Origin: Dehalococcoidales bacterium
GTDB taxonomy: Bacteria; Chloroflexota; Dehalococcoidia; Dehalococcoidales; UBA2162
Direction of reading: 5' to 3'
NCBI GenBank assembly: GCA_016932435.1
Contig: JAFGCW010000066.1
Location: 62,001 to 126,000, forward strand
Length of the DNA: 64,000 bases
Shown: positions 9,043 through 18,039 of the stretch, in pieces
How the letters are laid out: each line of letters starts with the position of its first letter
Position numbering within the stretch: the stretch's first letter is position 1
Made by a program: the position numbers and the translations under genes
Notes under the pieces: model-generated
What the model was told of the DNA's origin: nothing
The model's database searches: none
What the model saw: only the letters and a program-made list of their open reading frames with translations

Positions 9043-9567
9043 ATGGGTATTAACGACGTCAGGATAGAGATAAATCCGGTAATAGCGGATGAAGAACTCT
9101 ACTCTTTTTACCAGCGGAACCATATCTGTGAAGAAGGATACGGCAGGATCGAGTATCCTTACCTCCGGAAAAGCAGCCTGGTAGTCGGGGCGTTCGAAGG
9201 TGAGAAGCTGGTAGGAATTGCCAGGGCTATGTTCGATGGTATGACCGGTGTTATCATGGAGTTCTGCCTTGAACTGGAATACCAGGGCACTCAACTCGAA
9301 TATGAAAACGGTTCACTCATCGGGAAAGACGAATACGGTCTGGGTAAGAGAATAGGCGATACGCTTATAACGCAACTTTCCAGTATGGGAGCTGATTTTA
9401 TAGAAACGCTACCCATAGTTGAAAATTATGAAGAGGATTTTTACGAGTCTATCGGGTTCGAAAGAAAGAACAGCCATCTTTGTTATTATATCGATAAAAG
9501 GCCATATAAAGATGATGAACGGTACATAACTACCAGTCGCACTTTTTCTGACGAAACAGACAGTTAA
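9043..9567 (+). CDS. GNAT-family N-acetyltransferase
   Basis: This 174-residue protein has a GNAT-like pattern: a central strand with LVVGAFEGEKLVGIARAMFD, then a helix after DEYGLGKRIGDTLI that fits the acetyl-CoA pyrophosphate loop, and NYEEDFYESIGFERKN as the terminal GNAT segment. The acceptor substrate is unknown. It begins 8 bases after moeA and is likely transcribed with it. Its end overlaps the convergent next gene by 4 bases. Confidence 0.72.
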   Translation: MGINDVRIEINPVIADEELYSFYQRNHICEEGYGRIEYPYLRKSSLVVGAFEGEKLVGIARAMFDGMTGVIMEFCLELEYQGTQLEYENGSLIGKDEYGLGKRIGDTLITQLSSMGADFIETLPIVENYEEDFYESIGFERKNSHLCYYIDKRPYKDDERYITTSRTFSDETDS

Positions 9568-10028
9568 TTATCAATGTACAGGATCTGTTCGTAGTCCTGG
9601 AATCCCTGCTCCTTCCAGAATGAATTTCCTATAGTGTTTTTCGTGACTACGCTTAATTCGATCCTTTTCACATTCCGTTCTTTGAACCAGGCTTTTATGC
9701 TTTCCAGCATTTCCTTCCCGATTCCTTTTCTCCGGTGACTGGCGGTAATGGCCATGTCATAAATGATACCAATGGTTTTTCCCCGGGAGAAGGGAGGCAT
9801 CCGTGTTATCTTCGATATCGAATAACCAACGGCTTTTTGATCGTCCATAGCGACCAGAACGAGTGAATCATCCGAAGCTATCTTTTTCCTGAGATGTGTT
9901 TCTACCTGGGTAAGGACGTTGTCACCACTGGTGTCAAACGGCTCAATATCAGTGTTAAAATACATAAACTCCATCCAGAGTTTAGTAATTTCAGGGATAT
10001 GTTTTTCCGAAGCTTCTATTATTTCCAT
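9564..10028 (-). CDS. GNAT-family N-acetyltransferase (RimI-like)
   Basis: The 154-residue protein contains a clear GNAT acetyl-CoA-binding motif, SHRRKGIGKEMLESIKAWF (residues about 92-110), preceded by YDMAIT and followed by NSFWKEQGF, as in RimI-type acetyltransferases. The substrate cannot be read from the sequence. It lies downstream of moaC on the same strand (95-base gap) and converges with the upstream GNAT gene, overlapping it by four bases. Confidence 0.85.
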   Translation of the reverse strand: MEIIEASEKHIPEITKLWMEFMYFNTDIEPFDTSGDNVLTQVETHLRKKIASDDSLVLVAMDDQKAVGYSISKITRMPPFSRGKTIGIIYDMAITASHRRKGIGKEMLESIKAWFKERNVKRIELSVVTKNTIGNSFWKEQGFQDYEQILYIDN

Positions 10029-10123
10029 TAACGATTACCTCTCACTACAGCTCTGCCTGTCCAGGTACAGGCGATGGACGTAATCTTAAAATCCATGATT
10101 TCTCTTGTGGAAAACGATATCGA

Positions 10124-10597
10124 TTATTTTCTAGTATATGTCCCGCTTTTACCGCCGGACTTACTCTCAAGGCGGATATTGGTGATTGTCATGCCGCGGT
10201 CTACCGATTTGGCCATGTCGTAGATAGTCAGGGCGGCGACGGATGCGGCAGTCATGGCTTCCATTTCAATCCCTGTCTTACCGCTGCACCGCGCGGTTGC
10301 AGTTATACCAATACAGTCTTTGCCGGATAGATCGAAATCTATCGATATTTCCTCGATCAGGATCGGATGACAGAGAGGAATCAGGTGGGGGGTTTGCTTG
10401 GCTGCCATTATTCCGGCAATCCTGGCCGTTGCGATTACGTCGCCTTTTTTCAGGCTGGCGGACTTGATCTGCTCAAGGGTTTCGGGTTTCATAATAACCT
10501 TGCCGCTGGCAACAGCTTCACGAAGGGTGACATCTTTGGATCCTACGTTGACCATCCTGGCTTCACTTTCAGAGTTAAGGTGGGTCAATTCACTCAT
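10124..10597 (-). CDS. moaC: Cyclic pyranopterin monophosphate synthase MoaC
   Basis: This 157-residue MoaC converts the MoaA product into cyclic pyranopterin monophosphate. Family signatures are MVNVGSKDVTLREAVA (residues about 15-30), the PLCHP motif preceded by HLI (about 73-80), and KTGIEMEAMTAASVAALTIY with catalytic residues in the DMAKSVDRGM segment. Length is normal. It is the last gene of the tup-moaA-moaC operon, starting 36 bases after moaA, so it should be under the riboswitch at 15.6 kb. Confidence 0.96.
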   Translation of the reverse strand: MSELTHLNSESEARMVNVGSKDVTLREAVASGKVIMKPETLEQIKSASLKKGDVIATARIAGIMAAKQTPHLIPLCHPILIEEISIDFDLSGKDCIGITATARCSGKTGIEMEAMTAASVAALTIYDMAKSVDRGMTITNIRLESKSGGKSGTYTRK

Positions 10598-10633
10598 TTT
10601 TCTCGCCCCCTCCCGTACCTCCTATAATACCAC

Positions 10634-11656
10634 TTAACCGCCTATCTGGCACATAGGGCGATCGTCGATGTCAGGAGCCAATCTACCGTCAAGATTATGC
10701 TGTTTTCTCTTGATGTTTACTGCTTGCTGAATAAGTTGTTTCAATTCTGCTGAGCCTGCACCATTCCTCAAAGTCTCCTTCACGTCGATCTCTTCCTTAG
10801 CAAGCAGACAGGGGCGGAGGTTTCCATCCGAAGTAACACGCAAACGGTTGCACGTTTGACAAAAATGTTCTGTTATAGGAGTGATAAAGCCGATCGTCCC
10901 TTTTGCTCCGGGGAACTGATAGTATCTTGCGGGGCCGTTACCTTCAAGACCGGTGTAGGGTTCGAGTACACCCAGTGACTGAATCGCTTCTTTGATCTCA
11001 CCAGTGGTTACCATGCCGGAAACGTCGCCGTTGGGGGTACCAATAGGCATAAATTCGATATACCTGACGTTCCAGCTTTCATCAATTGTCTTTCTTGCGA
11101 AGTCGATTACCTCGTCTTCATTAATATTTTTCAGGGGAACCATGTTTATCTTGATTGGATTCAAACTTGCTTTACCCGCTGCCTCTATCCCGGCAAGAAC
11201 ATCTTTGAGTTTGTCATGACCAGTAATACGTTTGAATCTGTCGGCTTTCAGTGTATCAAGGCTGATGTTTACCCTCTTAAGTCCGGCTGCTTTTAGTTCT
11301 TCGGCGTATCTCGCCAGAAGTATACCGTTGGTGGTCAGGGAAATATCATCGATACCGTCGATTCCGGCAATCATACGTACAAGAGTCGTAAAGTGTGGTC
11401 TCATCAGCGGTTCACCGCCGGTAAGACGTACCTTGTTGATTCCCATCTCGGCGGCTACTCTGACAAGCGTAACGATTTCTTCGTAAGAGAGAATATCTTC
11501 ATGTTTAAGTGGCAGCATACTGCCGACAGAGCAGTAAATGCAGTTAAGATTACAGTGGTCGGTCACCGATATCCTCAGGTAGTTTACCTGGCGGTGCCAG
11601 GAGTCATAGAGACCCGGTTTCGATTCTTTTTCCTGTGATTGTTGCGTTTTACTCAT
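10634..11656 (-). CDS. moaA: GTP 3',8-cyclase MoaA
   Basis: The 340-residue radical SAM enzyme opens Mo/W cofactor synthesis by cyclising GTP. It has the N-terminal cluster CNLNCIYCS (CX3CX2C, about residues 36-44), a second C-terminal cluster in FCQTCNRLRVTSDGNLRPC, and the terminal GG (CQIGG) needed for activity in MoaA proteins. It begins two bases after the stop of an ABC ATPase gene and is therefore part of that transport operon, linking metal uptake to cofactor synthesis. Confidence 0.96.
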   Translation of the reverse strand: MSKTQQSQEKESKPGLYDSWHRQVNYLRISVTDHCNLNCIYCSVGSMLPLKHEDILSYEEIVTLVRVAAEMGINKVRLTGGEPLMRPHFTTLVRMIAGIDGIDDISLTTNGILLARYAEELKAAGLKRVNISLDTLKADRFKRITGHDKLKDVLAGIEAAGKASLNPIKINMVPLKNINEDEVIDFARKTIDESWNVRYIEFMPIGTPNGDVSGMVTTGEIKEAIQSLGVLEPYTGLEGNGPARYYQFPGAKGTIGFITPITEHFCQTCNRLRVTSDGNLRPCLLAKEEIDVKETLRNGAGSAELKQLIQQAVNIKRKQHNLDGRLAPDIDDRPMCQIGG

Positions 11657-11658
11657 TG

Positions 11659-12714
11659 TTAGTCCTGTCTGAATACATTTACGTCTGATATTTCGAATGT
11701 TAGGAATATCGTGTCATTTTCGGCTAGATCAAGCTCCTTGAGGGAACGGCGAAGAGCAAGGCAGGTGAATTCCGGCGGGATATCTACCTTTATATGAGTA
11801 ATTGTTCCACGGTCAACGATTCTCGTAACAGTACCTTCAAGGCAATTGTTACCTGCCGAATCTACCGATTCTCTTGTAAGTAGAATATTTTCCGGCCGGA
11901 TTGAGACATGCGCATTTCCTTCCAATTCGGTATTTACAACGATGTTTGTACCATCAATAGAAAAAACCTTGCTTCCGTTCAAACCCGGAGAGATCTCTCC
12001 TGAAAACACATTACGCGTCATCAGGAAGCGTGCCAGTTTTTCAGATTGTGGGTAAAGGAATATCTCTTCCGGCGTGCCTACCTGGAGTATTTCTCCGTTC
12101 ATAATAACGGCGATCCTGTCACCGAGGGCGACTGCTTCTTCAAAGCTGTGAGTTACGTGTATGGTGGTCAGTCCCAGGTGATCATGGAGTTCCCTTAACT
12201 CTCGTTCGTAATCTTCTTTAGTCTCCGCATCCACCGCACTGAGAGGTTCGTCGAGTATAAGCAGGTCGGGCTTGATGGCTATTGCTCTTGCCAGGGCGAT
12301 CTTCTGGCTTTCGCCGCCGCTAAGTGTCCAGGACCTCTTATCAAGAAGGTTTTCAAGGTGCAGGAGATTAATTGCATTATCTACCGCTTTATCGATGTCT
12401 TTCTGCTTCAGGTCTTGCCACATCAGACCGAATGATATGTTATCCCGGACTGAAAGATGACGGTAAAGGGCGTAGTCCTGGAAGGCGAAGCCGACATTAT
12501 GACTCGCCATGTTCAGGTTTGTAACATCCCTGCCGTTTATCCACACTTCGCCGCTGGTAACGGAAGTTAAACCGGCAATAGACTCGAGGAGGACGCTTTT
12601 ACCTGAGCCGGTCGGTCCCAGGAGAACGAAGTATTCACCGTCAAGCACTTCCAGGCTGACGTTTTTCAGGAAAAATTTTCCCATCTGGACGCATAAATCT
12701 TTAATTTCAAGCAT
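11659..12714 (-). CDS. Molybdate/tungstate ABC ATPase, WtpC-like paralogue
   Basis: This 351-residue ATPase has Walker A GPTGSGKSVLLESIAG, signature LSGGESQKIALARA, Walker B LLILDEPLSA and a C-terminal TOBE-type domain, which binds oxyanions in ModC/WtpC proteins. It resembles the WtpC at 16990-18039 more than the TupC directly upstream (compare GPTGAGKTVLLESIAG). The operon already contains TupC and offers no second permease. It may therefore power another permease such as WtpB or act as a spare subunit. Both are inferences. Confidence 0.88.
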   Translation of the reverse strand: MLEIKDLCVQMGKFFLKNVSLEVLDGEYFVLLGPTGSGKSVLLESIAGLTSVTSGEVWINGRDVTNLNMASHNVGFAFQDYALYRHLSVRDNISFGLMWQDLKQKDIDKAVDNAINLLHLENLLDKRSWTLSGGESQKIALARAIAIKPDLLILDEPLSAVDAETKEDYERELRELHDHLGLTTIHVTHSFEEAVALGDRIAVIMNGEILQVGTPEEIFLYPQSEKLARFLMTRNVFSGEISPGLNGSKVFSIDGTNIVVNTELEGNAHVSIRPENILLTRESVDSAGNNCLEGTVTRIVDRGTITHIKVDIPPEFTCLALRRSLKELDLAENDTIFLTFEISDVNVFRQD

Positions 12715-12744
12715 GACTTGCCTTATACAAGACTGTCTAAATTC

Positions 12745-13821
12745 CTAACGCTTAATGACGTGTATAGCAGTGGCTTTAAAGCTGGCAAATACCTCTTTAC
12801 CTTTCACAAGGTCGAGTTCGCTGGCCGACCTTGTAGTCACGAGAACAACCAGAGTGAAGCCGCAGTCTAAAGTAACACGGGTAAGAGCGCCGAAGGAAAC
12901 TGTCTTTAGTATTGTACCAGCAAAAGAGTTCCTGGCGCTAGTTGAAGTCTTTGTTGTGGATAGAGTGATGTCTTCAGGTCTTATACAGACACTGACCTTA
13001 TCACCTCTCGGATAATCGGATATGGCTTCGAGAACACTACCATTTATCCTAATAGTTACCAGTTCTTCCTGCGTGGTGACTATTTCTCCATCGATAATAT
13101 TCTCGACTCCTACGAAATAGGCAACGTCCTTGTTGCTGGGAGAACTAAAAACATGGTGCCAGTTTCCTGCCTGCAGGATTTCACCTTGAAGCATAACGGC
13201 AACTCTATCAGCCATTCGCTGTCCCTGGGCCATATCGTGAGTAGCCATAATCGCGGTTATCTTGAACCGTCTTATCATATCCATGATAAACTCTTCGGTT
13301 TTGGTCGAAGACACGGGATCAAGGTTGGCGGTAGGTTCATCCAGCAGGAGAATCTCCGGTTCGCTGATGACTGCCCTCGCAATCGCCACTCTCTGCGTTT
13401 CACCGCCTGACAGTGTTTTTGCGTTACGGTTCGCATAGTCGGAAAGACCTATTGCTTCCAGCATCTCATTCGTTTTCTGCCTGATCTCAGATTTTTCCGT
13501 TCTCCTCCATTTCAAACCGATAGCGATATTATCGAACACATTCATGTTAAAAACGACAGGTTTCTGAAGTATGAATGCCATTTTACGGCGTATTTCCAAT
13601 CTTGAGTTTGAGGATTCGGCAGTATCGATTCCATTTATCAACACTTTCCCGGATGACGGCACTTCGAGGGTGTTTAACAAACGAAGAAGAGTAGTCTTGC
13701 CGGCACCGGTAGGACCGATAATAGCAAGGACTTCCTCTTTATCAATCTTGAGGTTAATGTGTTTTAATATCAGGTGTTCATTTACCGTCTGATTTAGATC
13801 GACTGTTTCCAATAAGGGCAT
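12745..13821 (-). CDS. tupC: Tungstate ABC transporter ATPase TupC
   Basis: The 358-residue ATPase carries Walker A GPTGAGKTTLLRLLNTLE, whose LLRLLNTLE continuation is typical of TupC. It also has signature LSGGETQRVAIARA, Walker B LLLDEPTANLD, the His-loop ATHD, and a C-terminal TOBE-like region. It starts 2 bases after tupB and would energise tungstate uptake through TupB at the membrane. A related ATPase follows 30 bases downstream. Confidence 0.92.
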   Translation of the reverse strand: MPLLETVDLNQTVNEHLILKHINLKIDKEEVLAIIGPTGAGKTTLLRLLNTLEVPSSGKVLINGIDTAESSNSRLEIRRKMAFILQKPVVFNMNVFDNIAIGLKWRRTEKSEIRQKTNEMLEAIGLSDYANRNAKTLSGGETQRVAIARAVISEPEILLLDEPTANLDPVSSTKTEEFIMDMIRRFKITAIMATHDMAQGQRMADRVAVMLQGEILQAGNWHHVFSSPSNKDVAYFVGVENIIDGEIVTTQEELVTIRINGSVLEAISDYPRGDKVSVCIRPEDITLSTTKTSTSARNSFAGTILKTVSFGALTRVTLDCGFTLVVLVTTRSASELDLVKGKEVFASFKATAIHVIKR

Positions 13822-13823
13822 AT

Positions 13824-14510
13824 TTACCTCTGCTGTACCCTGTTCAAGAGAATATTCAAAATTAAGGCTATAATAATGAGAATCAATCCAAGAGCTAATG
13901 AGAATTCTATATCACCCTTTGAAGTTTCCAGAGAAATAGCGGTGGTTATCACTCTGGTAAAACCTCTAATGTTTCCTCCGATCATTAGAGAAATTCCTAC
14001 TTCAGATATTGCCCTGCCGAAACCCATTATTACCGCTGCCATAACTGCAAACCTGGCTTCTTTTAAAATCAGGACAGTAATCTGAAGACCGTTTGCACCG
14101 AGTGACCGGGCGGTGTCGATCAGCGTCCTGTCTATTCCGCTCAGGGCAGATATAGTCAGACCGAGAATTATTGGTGAAATAAGAATCACCTGCCCAATGA
14201 CGATAGCAGTCGGTGTGAAAAGTAATCCTAGACCCCCGAGAGGGCCTGCTCGGGAAAGAAACACGAAAACAAAAAGGCCGACAGCAACGGTAGGAATAAA
14301 GTAGAGTGTCTGTATGAAGTTGACCAGTATCCGTTTGCCGCGGAAGTTGTTGAAGTGGATAACGCTAGCCAGGGGGACGCATATCATAGATGCGATTATC
14401 GATGAAGTAATTGCCAGAGTTAATGATCGTCCGGCTATTTCCATTACTTCACGATCTAGGCTGATTATGAGTTCAACGGCTTTTACTAAGCCCTGCCATA
14501 GTTCTTCCAA
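13824..14510 (-). CDS. tupB: Tungstate ABC transporter permease TupB
   Basis: This 228-residue permease has about five or six hydrophobic segments and the EAA loop typical of oxyanion permeases (DTARSLGANGLQITVLILKE, about residues 132-151), which docks on the ATPase. Family length is normal. It lies between tupA and tupC. The start ATG at 14510 is separated from tupA by 106 bases that contain a stable hairpin, so permease levels may be set lower than those of the binding protein. Confidence 0.92.
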   Translation of the reverse strand: MEELWQGLVKAVELIISLDREVMEIAGRSLTLAITSSIIASMICVPLASVIHFNNFRGKRILVNFIQTLYFIPTVAVGLFVFVFLSRAGPLGGLGLLFTPTAIVIGQVILISPIILGLTISALSGIDRTLIDTARSLGANGLQITVLILKEARFAVMAAVIMGFGRAISEVGISLMIGGNIRGFTRVITTAISLETSKGDIEFSLALGLILIIIALILNILLNRVQQR

Positions 14511-14549
14511 AATGATATTCCCTGTTTGAGTGTGATTAAATGATTCGAA

Positions 14550-14579
14550 TTCGCCCTCATTCTCTTGAAAGAGGGCGAA
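14550..14579 (-). terminator. Intercistronic hairpin between tupA and tupB
   Basis: A perfect 9-bp stem (TTCGCCCTC pairing with GAGGGCGAA) encloses a 12-base loop in the gap after the tupA stop. No T-run follows. Such hairpins after binding-protein genes usually stabilise the upstream mRNA or cause partial termination. That role is inferred from position. Confidence 0.55.
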
Positions 14580-14616
14580 CCGGAAGATGATTATAGGTCA
14601 ATTTTACCAGGCTATC

Positions 14617-15540
14617 TTATTCCGAGGGTTCAGCGCCTGCACAAGCGTTGAACAGGTGCATCCCATATTCATTGAAACCGTAGTTATCGATAATGTCCTG
14701 GATTTTCGGCGAAGTCAGGAAATCAGCCAGTTTCTGAGCCATTTCCACATTTTTCACACCCACGTTGTCCGGATTGACAACCAGGACAGAATAGACATTG
14801 AGAAGTATGCTTCCCTTGTCAACGATCGGTATAAGGTCGACTTTACCTTTATAGGAGAGATACGTTCCCATATCGGTAAGGGTATACGCCTGTTTTTCAC
14901 TTGCCATTGTCAGAGTTGGGCCCATGCCTATTCCCGCTTCGATGTACCAATCACCGGCACCCTGAACTTCAGAGTATTCATATCCGGCTTCTGCCCAGAT
15001 AGCTTTTTCTTTCCCGTGCGTTCCGGAATCGTCGCCACGGGAAACAAAAGAGCCGTCTCCGGTAGTCATCAACTTTTCTAAAGCTTCCTCGGGGAGCATC
15101 CCTTTTATACCGGCAGGATCGGATTCGGGTCCGACAATCAGGAAATAGTTATAGGCGAACGGGATACGTTCGATTCCATAACCATCAGCGACGAACGCGT
15201 TTTCCCGTGATTTGGAATGTACCGTTATTACGTCTACATCGCCTCTCTGACCGTATTCAATGGCCTTACCGGTACCCGCATACATAACATCGACCTCGAC
15301 GCCGTTTTCTTCTTCGAACATCGGCTCAAGGTAACCCCAGAGGCCTGTATCATACAGACTCGTGGTGGTGGCTACTCTCAGTCTTTGAGAAGCTGGAAGC
15401 GGGGAAGAAGTATCGACTTCTTTCACCGTAGTATCCTCAGTTTCTTCGACCGTATCCGTGTCCTCTGAACAGCCGACTATACCGAACAGCAGGCCTGCCA
15501 TTAATAACAAACTTAAAAAAATATAGGGTATTTTTTTCAC
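14617..15540 (-). CDS. tupA: Tungstate-binding lipoprotein TupA
   Basis: The 307-residue extracytoplasmic solute-binding protein begins with a lipoprotein signal (LLLMAGLLFGIVGC, lipidated Cys about residue 24) and a linker rich in acidic residues and threonine. The mature domain opens with RVATTTSLYDTGLWGYL, containing the TTTS-x2-DTGL signature of TupA. The segments YAGTGKAIEYGQRGDVD and FVSRGDDSGTHGKE are also conserved in the family. It delivers tungstate, possibly also molybdate, to TupBC. It is the first gene behind the riboswitch at 15.6 kb. Confidence 0.94.
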   Translation of the reverse strand: MKKIPYIFLSLLLMAGLLFGIVGCSEDTDTVEETEDTTVKEVDTSSPLPASQRLRVATTTSLYDTGLWGYLEPMFEEENGVEVDVMYAGTGKAIEYGQRGDVDVITVHSKSRENAFVADGYGIERIPFAYNYFLIVGPESDPAGIKGMLPEEALEKLMTTGDGSFVSRGDDSGTHGKEKAIWAEAGYEYSEVQGAGDWYIEAGIGMGPTLTMASEKQAYTLTDMGTYLSYKGKVDLIPIVDKGSILLNVYSVLVVNPDNVGVKNVEMAQKLADFLTSPKIQDIIDNYGFNEYGMHLFNACAGAEPSE

Positions 15541-15595
15541 GACCTACCTCTCTCCTTGTATCTAGATTTCTACACTCCATAAAAAAACCAGCTAT

Positions 15596-15620
15596 AAAAA
15601 AAGCACCTCAAGGAGGCGCT
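15596..15620 (-). terminator. Intrinsic terminator of the tup riboswitch
   Basis: Read on the - strand, AGCGCCTC and GAGGTGCT form an 8-bp stem with a short CTT loop, followed by a run of seven T residues. It closes the regulatory leader 56 bases before the tupA start, so transcription can be stopped before the operon. CTCCTT inside this hairpin can alternatively pair with AAGGAG 42 bases upstream in the leader. Confidence 0.82.
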
Positions 15621-15747
15621 CTACTCGATAAAATACGATCCATCGGGCATTCTCCTTTCCTAACACGGGAGGTGCAGGCGTTTCCACCTGTACCCTATCG
15701 GTTGCGTTCCATAACTTTTACAGTCTTAGGAGCAACAACTCGGAGCA
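15598..15747 (-). promoter_or_regulatory. Moco/Tuco-type riboswitch before tupABC-moaAC
   Basis: A leader of about 150 bases shares a conserved core with a second copy at 18.9-19.05 kb. Both have CTCCGAGTTGT near the 5' end, then CAACCGATAGGGTACAGG, then TGGAAACGCCTGC and CCTCCCGT, and both end in the same terminator. The conservation, the terminator and the placement before Mo/W transport and moaA-moaC genes fit the Moco RNA family, which senses molybdenum or tungsten cofactor. I assign it from memory of that motif without a covariance search. Confidence 0.78.
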
Positions 15748-15788
15748 GTATTCAATTGTCAAAATAACTAACTATTATGATTATATTA

Positions 15789-15818
15789 ATTGTATCAGTA
15801 TGACTGGTAAAAGGTCAA
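15789..15818 (-). promoter_or_regulatory. Promoter of the tup-moaA-moaC operon
   Basis: On the - strand, TTGACC (15818-15813) and TACAAT (15794-15789) are separated by 18 bases. They lie about 40 bases upstream of the conserved riboswitch core, the right place to start the leader RNA. Confidence 0.6.
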
Positions 15819-15892
15819 TTTTACATTACAGGTAAGCACGTTTTCACATGAGTAACAAACATATCTCTTAATAACTGGACTATGGAAAAGGT

Positions 15893-15922
15893 TTGGTCAC
15901 TCCGTATTCACGGAGTGACCAA
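15893..15922 (-). terminator. Terminator after wtpA
   Basis: A perfect 13-bp stem (TTGGTCACTCCGT pairing with ACGGAGTGACCAA) with a 4-base loop lies 22 bases beyond the wtpA stop. On the - strand it is followed by AACCTTTTCC. It probably ends the wtpBCA operon and separates it from the promoter of the next transport operon. Confidence 0.75.
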
Positions 15923-15944
15923 TTTAATATCCTTTTTTTCAGGT

Positions 15945-16952
15945 CTATTTCTCGAGATATTTCTGTAGTTCCGCCGGTATGGCTGCCGCGTTATCCGTAG
16001 GTGCCGGAGTTACAGGCGGTTGGCCATTCGCTCTCATAATATTAGTACCGGTGCTGCCAAGCATTACTTCCATCCAGGCTATCGCAAGTTCCATATGAGG
16101 ATAATTACTGGGGATGGTAATGCCATACACGATCGGTTTTCCTACCATAGTTATTGTTGTCCCCGGTTCGGAACCGGCAATATCTACGGAAACCTCTGCG
16201 TAAAAGTCTTTCAGAGTTGCGTCGGCAAGATTTATCTCCGACGGTAATTCGACATAGTGCAGGTTATGCTGGGCTGCTACGGAAGTGTACTCGAAGGCAT
16301 AGTCCAGATCACCGGATTCCAGCAAGGCTATCAATTCTACAGATTTCGGTCTCATCAAATCACCTTCAGTTTCGTAAAGGTTTTGATGAATACCGGATAC
16401 GCCATAGTGTTTCTCAGCAAGCTGCCAGACCATCAGCGTACGATAGCCGCATGGATCTTGGTCGGGATCACTGCGTCCGTAGGTGACACCTTCTCTCTGA
16501 AGAACTTCATACCAGTTATCGCTGGTGATTTCATCAGCGTATTTCGACTGGTCGGTATAACACAGGCACATCTGGTTGGTGGCAAATATTATATACCAGT
16601 CTGCGTAGTCAGGGTACATCAGTTCAGGAATAAGGGTATAATCAGCGGAGGCGATGATACCGCATTCTTTGCCAAGTTCGGTTACTTTTCGGATAGTGGT
16701 AGCGCTACCAGCGCCTTCGGCAAGTACTTCTACATCAGGATAGAGTTTTATAAACTCCTCGTTTACCTCAGCCAGAGGAACAGTCAGACTGCCTGCATGG
16801 AATATCTGGAGTGTTCCTGAGAGAGTTACTTCCGGTTCGGTTACTTCTGCGGTTTCTTCCTCTTCTTTATCACCACACGCGCCTAAGAGTGTTATCGAGA
16901 GAAGAAGCGTAAGTATAACAGGGACAAGTTTGTATCTAGATAGCATTTTCAT
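15945..16952 (-). CDS. wtpA: Tungstate/molybdate-binding lipoprotein WtpA
   Basis: The 335-residue solute-binding protein has a lipoprotein signal (LLLSITLLGAC, Cys about residue 26) and a WtpA/ModA-type mature domain. The opening LQIFHAGSLTVPLAEVNEEF, then EGAGSATTIRKVTELGKECG and GRSDPDQDPCGYRTLM, are characteristic of the WtpA group of high-affinity tungstate/molybdate binders. It is the third gene of wtpB-wtpC-wtpA and works with the permease and ATPase upstream. Tungstate preference is inferred from the family. Confidence 0.93.
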   Translation of the reverse strand: MKMLSRYKLVPVILTLLLSITLLGACGDKEEEETAEVTEPEVTLSGTLQIFHAGSLTVPLAEVNEEFIKLYPDVEVLAEGAGSATTIRKVTELGKECGIIASADYTLIPELMYPDYADWYIIFATNQMCLCYTDQSKYADEITSDNWYEVLQREGVTYGRSDPDQDPCGYRTLMVWQLAEKHYGVSGIHQNLYETEGDLMRPKSVELIALLESGDLDYAFEYTSVAAQHNLHYVELPSEINLADATLKDFYAEVSVDIAGSEPGTTITMVGKPIVYGITIPSNYPHMELAIAWMEVMLGSTGTNIMRANGQPPVTPAPTDNAAAIPAELQKYLEK

Positions 16953-16989
16953 TTATTTCTATTTTCCCTCCATTTATTATATGTATTGT

Positions 16990-18039
16990 CTAAAAAAGAT
17001 GTATTGACGAAGCCTTAAACGTAACGTATACCTGTTTGCCTTCTTTCAGTTCCATTTCCTCGAATGAATGACGTGTTACCAGGCTGGATAGTTCGGGAGG
17101 GACATCCACTGTAATATAAAGAGTAGAACCCTTGTCCAGTATCTGCGTAATAGTACCTTTGAAGCAGTTCCGGGCGCTGGAGTGTATTTCCTCCAGCGAC
17201 AGGATAATGTCTTCGGGGCGAAGCGAAGCGTGAAATTCACCTTCTTCTTCAGAGACCACCACAAACTCGGTATTTCCAGTGCGGAATATGACGTCTTTTC
17301 CTGGTTTTGTAATCACTTCACCCTGAAGAATGTTTCTGGCCATCGCGAACCTGGCAACAAACTCGGAGTTTGGTCGGCGGAATATCTCGTCGGGTGCACC
17401 GGTCTGTTTAAGCTGACCTTCTCCGATTACAGCGATATGATTCCCGAGGGATAATGCTTCCTCGAAATCATGGGTGACATGAAGTATGGTGATTCCCAGT
17501 TTTCGGTGTAGCGCCCTCAGTTCCTGCTGTACGGTTTCACGTGTTTCAGGATCCAGTGCACTCAAAGGTTCGTCAACCAGAAGGATTTCCGGTCGAGTGC
17601 TGAGTGCCCTTGCGAGGGATACTTTCTGCCGTTCACCGCCACTTAAGGTATCAGGTCTGCGGTGGAGAAGGTGATGGATATTCAGGAGTCCAACAATCCA
17701 GCCTAGTCTTTCCTCAATCGCCTGGTGTGCCAGTTTATGCATCTTAAGCCCGAAACATATGTTATCTTTAACCGTGAGATGAGGGAACAGGACATGATCC
17801 TGGTATACAATGCCGATATTTCGTTTTTCGGGTTCGAGAGTTGTCACGTTCGTCCCACGCAGCCAGATTTCACCATTTTTGATAGGGTACAGACCGGCGA
17901 TAGATTCCAGCAGAACTGTTTTACCGGCACCGGTAGGCCCGAGTATTATGAAGTAATCTCCTTCTTCAATATTAAGACTGATATCGCTGAGAACGAATTC
18001 GCCCAGGTCTACACAGAGATTTTTGATCTCAATCATCAC
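16990..18039 (-). CDS. wtpC: Tungstate/molybdate ABC ATPase WtpC
   Basis: This 349-residue ATPase contains Walker A GPTGAGKTVLLESIAGL, signature LSGGERQKVSLARA, Walker B LLVDEPLSALD and the His-loop HVTHD, followed by a C-terminal TOBE-like regulatory domain from about residue 235. It overlaps the end of wtpB by 11 bases and precedes wtpA by 37 bases. It should couple ATP hydrolysis to oxyanion import through WtpB. Confidence 0.92.
   Translation of the reverse strand: MMIEIKNLCVDLGEFVLSDISLNIEEGDYFIILGPTGAGKTVLLESIAGLYPIKNGEIWLRGTNVTTLEPEKRNIGIVYQDHVLFPHLTVKDNICFGLKMHKLAHQAIEERLGWIVGLLNIHHLLHRRPDTLSGGERQKVSLARALSTRPEILLVDEPLSALDPETRETVQQELRALHRKLGITILHVTHDFEEALSLGNHIAVIGEGQLKQTGAPDEIFRRPNSEFVARFAMARNILQGEVITKPGKDVIFRTGNTEFVVVSEEEGEFHASLRPEDIILSLEEIHSSARNCFKGTITQILDKGSTLYITVDVPPELSSLVTRHSFEEMELKEGKQVYVTFKASSIHLF

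Noticed and set aside
14587..16820. Several + strand open frames of 110-190 codons across tupA and wtpA
   Set aside because: They are mirror frames of clear binding-protein genes; their translations are low-complexity or cysteine-rich without family features.
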